Origin: Clostridiales bacterium
GTDB lineage: Bacteria > Bacillota > Clostridia > Lachnospirales > Lachnospiraceae
Assembly (NCBI GenBank): GCA_021203005.1
Contig: JAJQCB010000125.1
Span: 1-43,976 of the forward strand
Direction of reading: 5' to 3'
DNA length: 43,976 nt
Of the stretch, positions 39,897 to 43,976 are shown in pieces (within the stretch, counting starts at the first letter, position 1; each line of letters starts with the position of its first letter). The translations under genes and the position numbers were made by a program. The notes below the pieces were generated by a model. That model was not told where the DNA came from and did not search any database. It was given only the letters and a program-made list of their open reading frames with translations.

Positions 39897-41183
39897 ATGA
39901 AAGATAAAATCAGAGAAAAATATAACGAACTCGGTATTTCACCGAAAGTCTATGATTTCGGTTCCCGGATAGAAGAATCCCTGAATGCTCGTTTTAACGA
40001 AATCGATGAGATGGTTGAATTCAATCAGATGAAAGTCATCCAGGCTATGCAGAAATGCCGCGTGAGCGCAGAGTGTTTCCAGTCGACATCCGGATATGGA
40101 TATGACGATCACGGACGCGATACGCTGGAGGAGGTTTACGCTGCGTGCTTTGGCGGTGAGGCGGCTTTAGTGCGGCCTCAGATCACCTGCGGCACCCATG
40201 CCCTGGCTCTGGCGCTGATGTCAAACCTGCGCCCGGGAGATGAACTGCTCTCTCCCGTCGGGAAACCGTACGATACGCTGGAGGAAGTCATCGGTATCCG
40301 TCCGTCGCGGGGCTCTCTGGCGGAGTATGGCATCACTTACCGTCAGGTTGACCTCATAGACAACCGGGATTTTGACTATGAAGGAATCCGGAATGCCATC
40401 AACGACCGTACCCGGCTGGTTACCATCCAGCGCTCCAAAGGTTATCAGACCCGCCCCTCTTTCTCTGTGGAACAGATCGGTAAACTGATTTCTTTTGTAA
40501 AATCCATCAAACCGGATGTGATCTGTATGGTGGACAACTGCTACGGAGAATTTGTGGAGGAGCGAGAGCCGCTGGAAGTCGGCGCGGACATGATGGTGGG
40601 TTCTCTGATCAAAAATCTGGGCGGCGGACTTGCTCCGATCGGCGGATATATTGTCGGGCGGAAGGATTGTGTGGAAAACGCTGCCTGCCGGCTGACCGCA
40701 CCGGGCCTCGGAAAGGAAGTCGGAGCCTCCCTGGGCGTAACCCGTTCCTTTTACCAGGGACTCTTTCAGGCTCCCACCGTCGTCGGCGGGGCGCTGAAAG
40801 GCGCGATTTTTGCGGCCAATATTTATGAAAAACTTGGATTCCCTGTTATTCCCAATGGGACGGAATCCAGACACGACATCATTCAGGCCGTCACCCTCGG
40901 CACGCCGGAGGGGGTCATCGCCTTTTGCCAGGGAATCCAGGCGGCGGCGCCGGTCGATTCCTATGTAATGCCGGAGCCCTGGGATATGCCCGGCTATGAC
41001 AGCAAAGTTATCATGGCGGCGGGCGCTTTTGTCCAGGGTTCCTCCATCGAGCTGAGCGCCGACGCACCGATCAAGCCGCCCTACGCCGTATATTTCCAGG
41101 GGGGACTGACCTGGCAGCACGCGAAGCTGGGGATCCTTATGTCCCTGCAAAAACTTGTGGAAGCAGGAGAAGTTACTTTTTAA
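39897..41183 (+). CDS. Methionine gamma-lyase family PLP-dependent protein ('aluminum resistance' family)
   Basis: ALVRPQITCGTHALALALMSNLRPGDELLSPVGKPYDTLEEVIG, GSLIKNLGGGLAPIGGYI. Confidence 0.93.
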   Translation: MKDKIREKYNELGISPKVYDFGSRIEESLNARFNEIDEMVEFNQMKVIQAMQKCRVSAECFQSTSGYGYDDHGRDTLEEVYAACFGGEAALVRPQITCGTHALALALMSNLRPGDELLSPVGKPYDTLEEVIGIRPSRGSLAEYGITYRQVDLIDNRDFDYEGIRNAINDRTRLVTIQRSKGYQTRPSFSVEQIGKLISFVKSIKPDVICMVDNCYGEFVEEREPLEVGADMMVGSLIKNLGGGLAPIGGYIVGRKDCVENAACRLTAPGLGKEVGASLGVTRSFYQGLFQAPTVVGGALKGAIFAANIYEKLGFPVIPNGTESRHDIIQAVTLGTPEGVIAFCQGIQAAAPVDSYVMPEPWDMPGYDSKVIMAAGAFVQGSSIELSADAPIKPPYAVYFQGGLTWQHAKLGILMSLQKLVEAGEVTF

Positions 41184-41235
41184 AGAAAAGTTCACTTTTT
41201 TGTGGTGTACATCGTATTTTTTTTGTGCTATGATG

Positions 41236-41273
41236 ATATATGTCCGCAATGAGAGAGTAGACAGGACATATAT
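41236..41273 (+). promoter_or_regulatory. Inverted repeat covering the radC SD and start codon
   Basis: ATATATGTCC-18 nt-GGACATATAT, 10-bp perfect; right arm overlaps the ATG at 41272. Confidence 0.6.
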
Positions 41274-41994
41274 GAAACAGACATTGACAATGAAAGAAAT
41301 GCCGGACCGGGAGAAGCCCTATGAGAAATGTTTTCTTCAGGGAGCTTCCAGCCTGTCCGACGCGGAGCTGATCAGTGTGATTATCCGCACCGGAGCGGCC
41401 GGAGAGAAGAGTACCGATCTGGCCGCGCGGGTTCTGAATGCCGGACCGGACGGATTATTAAACCTGATCCGTCTCCCGATTGATGACCTCATGCAGATCC
41501 GGGGGATCGGCCGTGTAAAAGCGGTCCAGCTTAAATGCGCGGGGGAGCTTTCAAGAAGAATAGCGGCTGCCTCACGCCATATCAATCCGGTATTCGACGG
41601 ACCTGAGGAGATCGCCGCTTATTATATGGAAAGGCTGCGTCATGAGACCCGGGAGTGCCTGATGCTCGCCATGTTTGACCGGAAAAATATGCTTCTGGGT
41701 GATGAAGTGATCTCGGTGGGCACATCCAACGCGTCTTTAATCTCGCCGGGAGAAGTGTACAAGACCGCGTTGCAAAGCAGGGCGGAGTTTATTGTCCTGC
41801 TGCATAACCATCCCAGCGGGAATCCGGAGCCGAGCCGGGAAGATTTGCAGGTTACTTTCCGTATCCGCCGGTGCGGGGAGCTTCTGGACATTCCTCTCAT
41901 GGACCATATTATTATCGGAGATAATTGTTTTTTCAGCTTCCGGGCAGAGGGCGTTCTCGAAGAAGATGAGCTGAAAACCAGGACTACATTATAA
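41272..41994 (+). CDS. radC: RadC family JAB/MPN-domain protein
   Basis: LSDAELISVIIRTG, LLHNHPSGNPEPSREDLQVT, DHIIIGDNCFFSF; ATG 41272 preferred over ORF start 41155. Confidence 0.93.
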   Translation: MKQTLTMKEMPDREKPYEKCFLQGASSLSDAELISVIIRTGAAGEKSTDLAARVLNAGPDGLLNLIRLPIDDLMQIRGIGRVKAVQLKCAGELSRRIAAASRHINPVFDGPEEIAAYYMERLRHETRECLMLAMFDRKNMLLGDEVISVGTSNASLISPGEVYKTALQSRAEFIVLLHNHPSGNPEPSREDLQVTFRIRRCGELLDIPLMDHIIIGDNCFFSFRAEGVLEEDELKTRTTL

Positions 41995-42046
41995 TTATTC
42001 ATAACCAGGCTCTGAATAATATCACACACAGGAAAGGGAGAGTAAG

Positions 42047-43060
42047 ATGGCAAACGTTTACGGCGTTGATCTGGGGACATGCAACCTGAAAATATACAAC
42101 AAACATACGAACAAAATCATAAAAGAAAAAAATACCATAGCTATTATCAACAAAAATCAATTATATGCATACGGTGACAACGCATACGCCATGTATGAAA
42201 AAGCACCGGATAGCATACAGGTTTCGTTTCCGGTAGTAAATGGAGTGATTGCAGATTATAATAATGTCGAGATTATGATCCAGGAATTGCTGGAGAAGAC
42301 ATCGAAGGGTCATGTGCGCGGCTCTGAGTTTATTGTCGCAGTGCCTACGGATATCACGGAAGTGGAAAAGAAAGCATTTTTCGACCTGTTTTTTAAGAGC
42401 AAGATGAAGCCGAAATCCGTGCTGCTCTGTGACAAGCCGATTGCTGACGCGGTAGGCCTCGGACTTGACGTCAATCAGCCTACCGGCATTATGGTGGTGG
42501 ATATGGGCGCGGATACGACAGAAATCTCTGTGATTTCCCTCGGCGGACTGGTTTTAAGCGATTTGCTTCATTTCGGAGGCAATCGTCTCGACGAGTCCAT
42601 TATCTCCTATATCAAAAAATCGTTCAATCTGGTGATCGGGCAGAAGACAGCCATGCAGCTCAAGGAAGAGATCGGCAGCGCTTCCCCGGATATGGAGAGG
42701 GAACTGACCATAGTAGGTCTGGATGTCGTGAGCGGTCTGCCCATTGAGGTCAGGATTGACTCATCGATTGTCTATGAGGCCATGAAAGACAGCCTTGCCT
42801 CAATCTGCAATTCCATTAAAATGATATTGGAGAAGACGCCGCCGGAGCTTGCCAGGGATATCATTCATTCCGGCATTTATCTGACCGGGGGCGGTTCAAA
42901 AGTTGCGAACCTGGACAAACTGTTTACTGATATTACAAATATTTCTGTAAACACCTGTGAGGATCCGGATGAGACCGTGGTTCGCGGCCTGAGCCTGGTC
43001 GTGACCAACGATAAGTTTAAGCATCTGGCCTACAGCATGCGGACGAGAATTTTCAGATGA
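42047..43060 (+). CDS. mreB: Rod shape-determining protein, MreB/Mbl-like actin homologue
   Basis: VYGVDLGTCNLKIYN, MVVDMGADTTEISVISLGG, GIYLTGGGSKVANLDKL; directly upstream of mreC. Confidence 0.88.
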   Translation: MANVYGVDLGTCNLKIYNKHTNKIIKEKNTIAIINKNQLYAYGDNAYAMYEKAPDSIQVSFPVVNGVIADYNNVEIMIQELLEKTSKGHVRGSEFIVAVPTDITEVEKKAFFDLFFKSKMKPKSVLLCDKPIADAVGLGLDVNQPTGIMVVDMGADTTEISVISLGGLVLSDLLHFGGNRLDESIISYIKKSFNLVIGQKTAMQLKEEIGSASPDMERELTIVGLDVVSGLPIEVRIDSSIVYEAMKDSLASICNSIKMILEKTPPELARDIIHSGIYLTGGGSKVANLDKLFTDITNISVNTCEDPDETVVRGLSLVVTNDKFKHLAYSMRTRIFR

Positions 43061-43075
43061 TGAGGCTGTTTATCT

Positions 43076-43945
43076 ATGAATCGTAAAAAGAAGAAAAAAT
43101 TCCCGGCAAAGTACATTCTGCTGATCATGTCCATTTTCTGTCTGGTGATCATCGGATGCAGTGTAAAGCTTTCTTTTTCCGGGACTGCGGCAAATACCGT
43201 GATCGGCTATGTGATTATCCCCATGCAGAAAGGGATCAATCAGGTTGGTGCCTTTTTAAATGATATGAGAGACAACTTTGTATCAAAGCAGGAGCTGCAG
43301 GAGGAGAATGAGGCGTTGGAAGAACAGGTGGCCAGCCTGCAGGAGGAGCTGAATCAGGTACAGATTGACCGTGAGGAACTGGAGCAGCTCCAGGAGCTTT
43401 ATGACATGGATCAGACCTGGTCGGATTATGATAAAGTGGCTGCCAGTGTAATCGGCAAGGACAGCGGAAACTGGTTTTCCACGTTTCTTATAGATAAGGG
43501 TACCAACGACGGTGTTTCGGAGGGCATGAATGTCATTGCTGACGGCGGACTTGTAGGCATTGTCACAGATGTTGGCCCGAACTACGCGACCATCCGCTCC
43601 ATTATTGACGATAGCAGCAATGTAAGCTGCAAGGATCTTTCCACCGGTGACCTTATGATTGTGAGTGGCGACCTTCAGTCCATGAATGAGGCCGGACTGA
43701 TTACTTTTTCAGATCTGAACGACACAGATGATGAAGCCGTGGTGGGAGATCAGATAGTAACATCGAATATCAGCGATCTATATTTGCCGGATATACCGGT
43801 CGGATATGTCACGGAGCTGTCTTTGGATTCGAATAATCTGACAAAATCCGGTACGATCGCGACGATTGTTGATTTCCAGCATCTGGAAAAAGTCTTTGTC
43901 ATACTGGAGACAAAGGAATCAATAACTGAAAATGAGGGGGAGTAG
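43076..43945 (+). CDS. mreC: Rod shape-determining protein MreC
   Basis: N-terminal TM, coiled coil, SVIGKDSGNWFSTFLIDKGTNDGVSEGMNVIADGGLVGIVTDVG. Confidence 0.93.
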   Translation: MNRKKKKKFPAKYILLIMSIFCLVIIGCSVKLSFSGTAANTVIGYVIIPMQKGINQVGAFLNDMRDNFVSKQELQEENEALEEQVASLQEELNQVQIDREELEQLQELYDMDQTWSDYDKVAASVIGKDSGNWFSTFLIDKGTNDGVSEGMNVIADGGLVGIVTDVGPNYATIRSIIDDSSNVSCKDLSTGDLMIVSGDLQSMNEAGLITFSDLNDTDDEAVVGDQIVTSNISDLYLPDIPVGYVTELSLDSNNLTKSGTIATIVDFQHLEKVFVILETKESITENEGE

Positions 43946-43948
43946 GCT

Positions 43949-43976
43949 ATGAGGAGAAAACTTGTGATCGCAGTCA
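43949..43976 (+). CDS. mreD: Start of mreD, truncated by the window end
   Basis: ATG plus MRRKLVIAV directly after mreC; called from position only. Confidence 0.5.

Noticed and set aside
39886-39899. TGATGATACA just before the methionine gamma-lyase-family gene as a repeat end
   Set aside because: One mismatch to the TIR and no paired terminus or internal similarity nearby.
1-43976. CRISPR arrays, tRNA/rRNA genes, toxin-antitoxin or phage modules
   Set aside because: Looked for and not seen; no regularly spaced long direct repeats, CCA-ended cloverleaf candidates or recognisable phage/defence proteins other than the solitary Uma2-like gene.

Overview
The window is a gene-dense, mostly housekeeping chromosome segment from a Firmicutes genome. 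Gene content and order look Lachnospiraceae-like (inference). In order it carries: GGGtGRT-family protein, Uma2-family nuclease, mtnA, DUF4364 protein, malic enzyme, rho, rpmE, DUF1385 protein, prmC, prfA, an acetyltransferase, a FUSC-family protein, ispF, a NahK-like kinase, cysS, mrnC, rlmB, sigH, a YlmC/YmxH-like gene, nrdR, yqeG, two TIGR03960/TIGR03936-like genes, an rng-like gene, a BaiN/HI0933-like flavoprotein, leuS, lgt, mnmA, hydE, an epsC/cysE-type gene, an FAD-dependent dehydrogenase, mutS, mutL, miaA, a methionine gamma-lyase-family protein, radC, an mreB-like gene, mreC and the start of mreD. I saw no rRNA, tRNA, CRISPR array, prophage or obvious defence island. The most interesting signals are: (1) mutS is broken by two opposite single-base homopolymer indels (T7, G4) while every other long gene is open; (2) a MITE-like repeat family with TGATGATACC termini is present as a 231-bp copy and a 53-bp internally deleted copy, the latter supplying the stop codon of the serine acetyltransferase gene; (3) a second, unrelated MITE-like element encodes the C-terminus of an FAD-dependent dehydrogenase; (4) palindromic arms surround the putative mutS promoter; (5) there is a 22-codon remnant of an acyl carrier protein gene; (6) mnmA contains a diverged in-frame 42-bp tandem duplication; (7) IspF has a Cys-rich C-terminal tail; (8) five phased GGTAAC repeats lie upstream of the Uma2 gene; (9) a hairpin buries the radC start codon.
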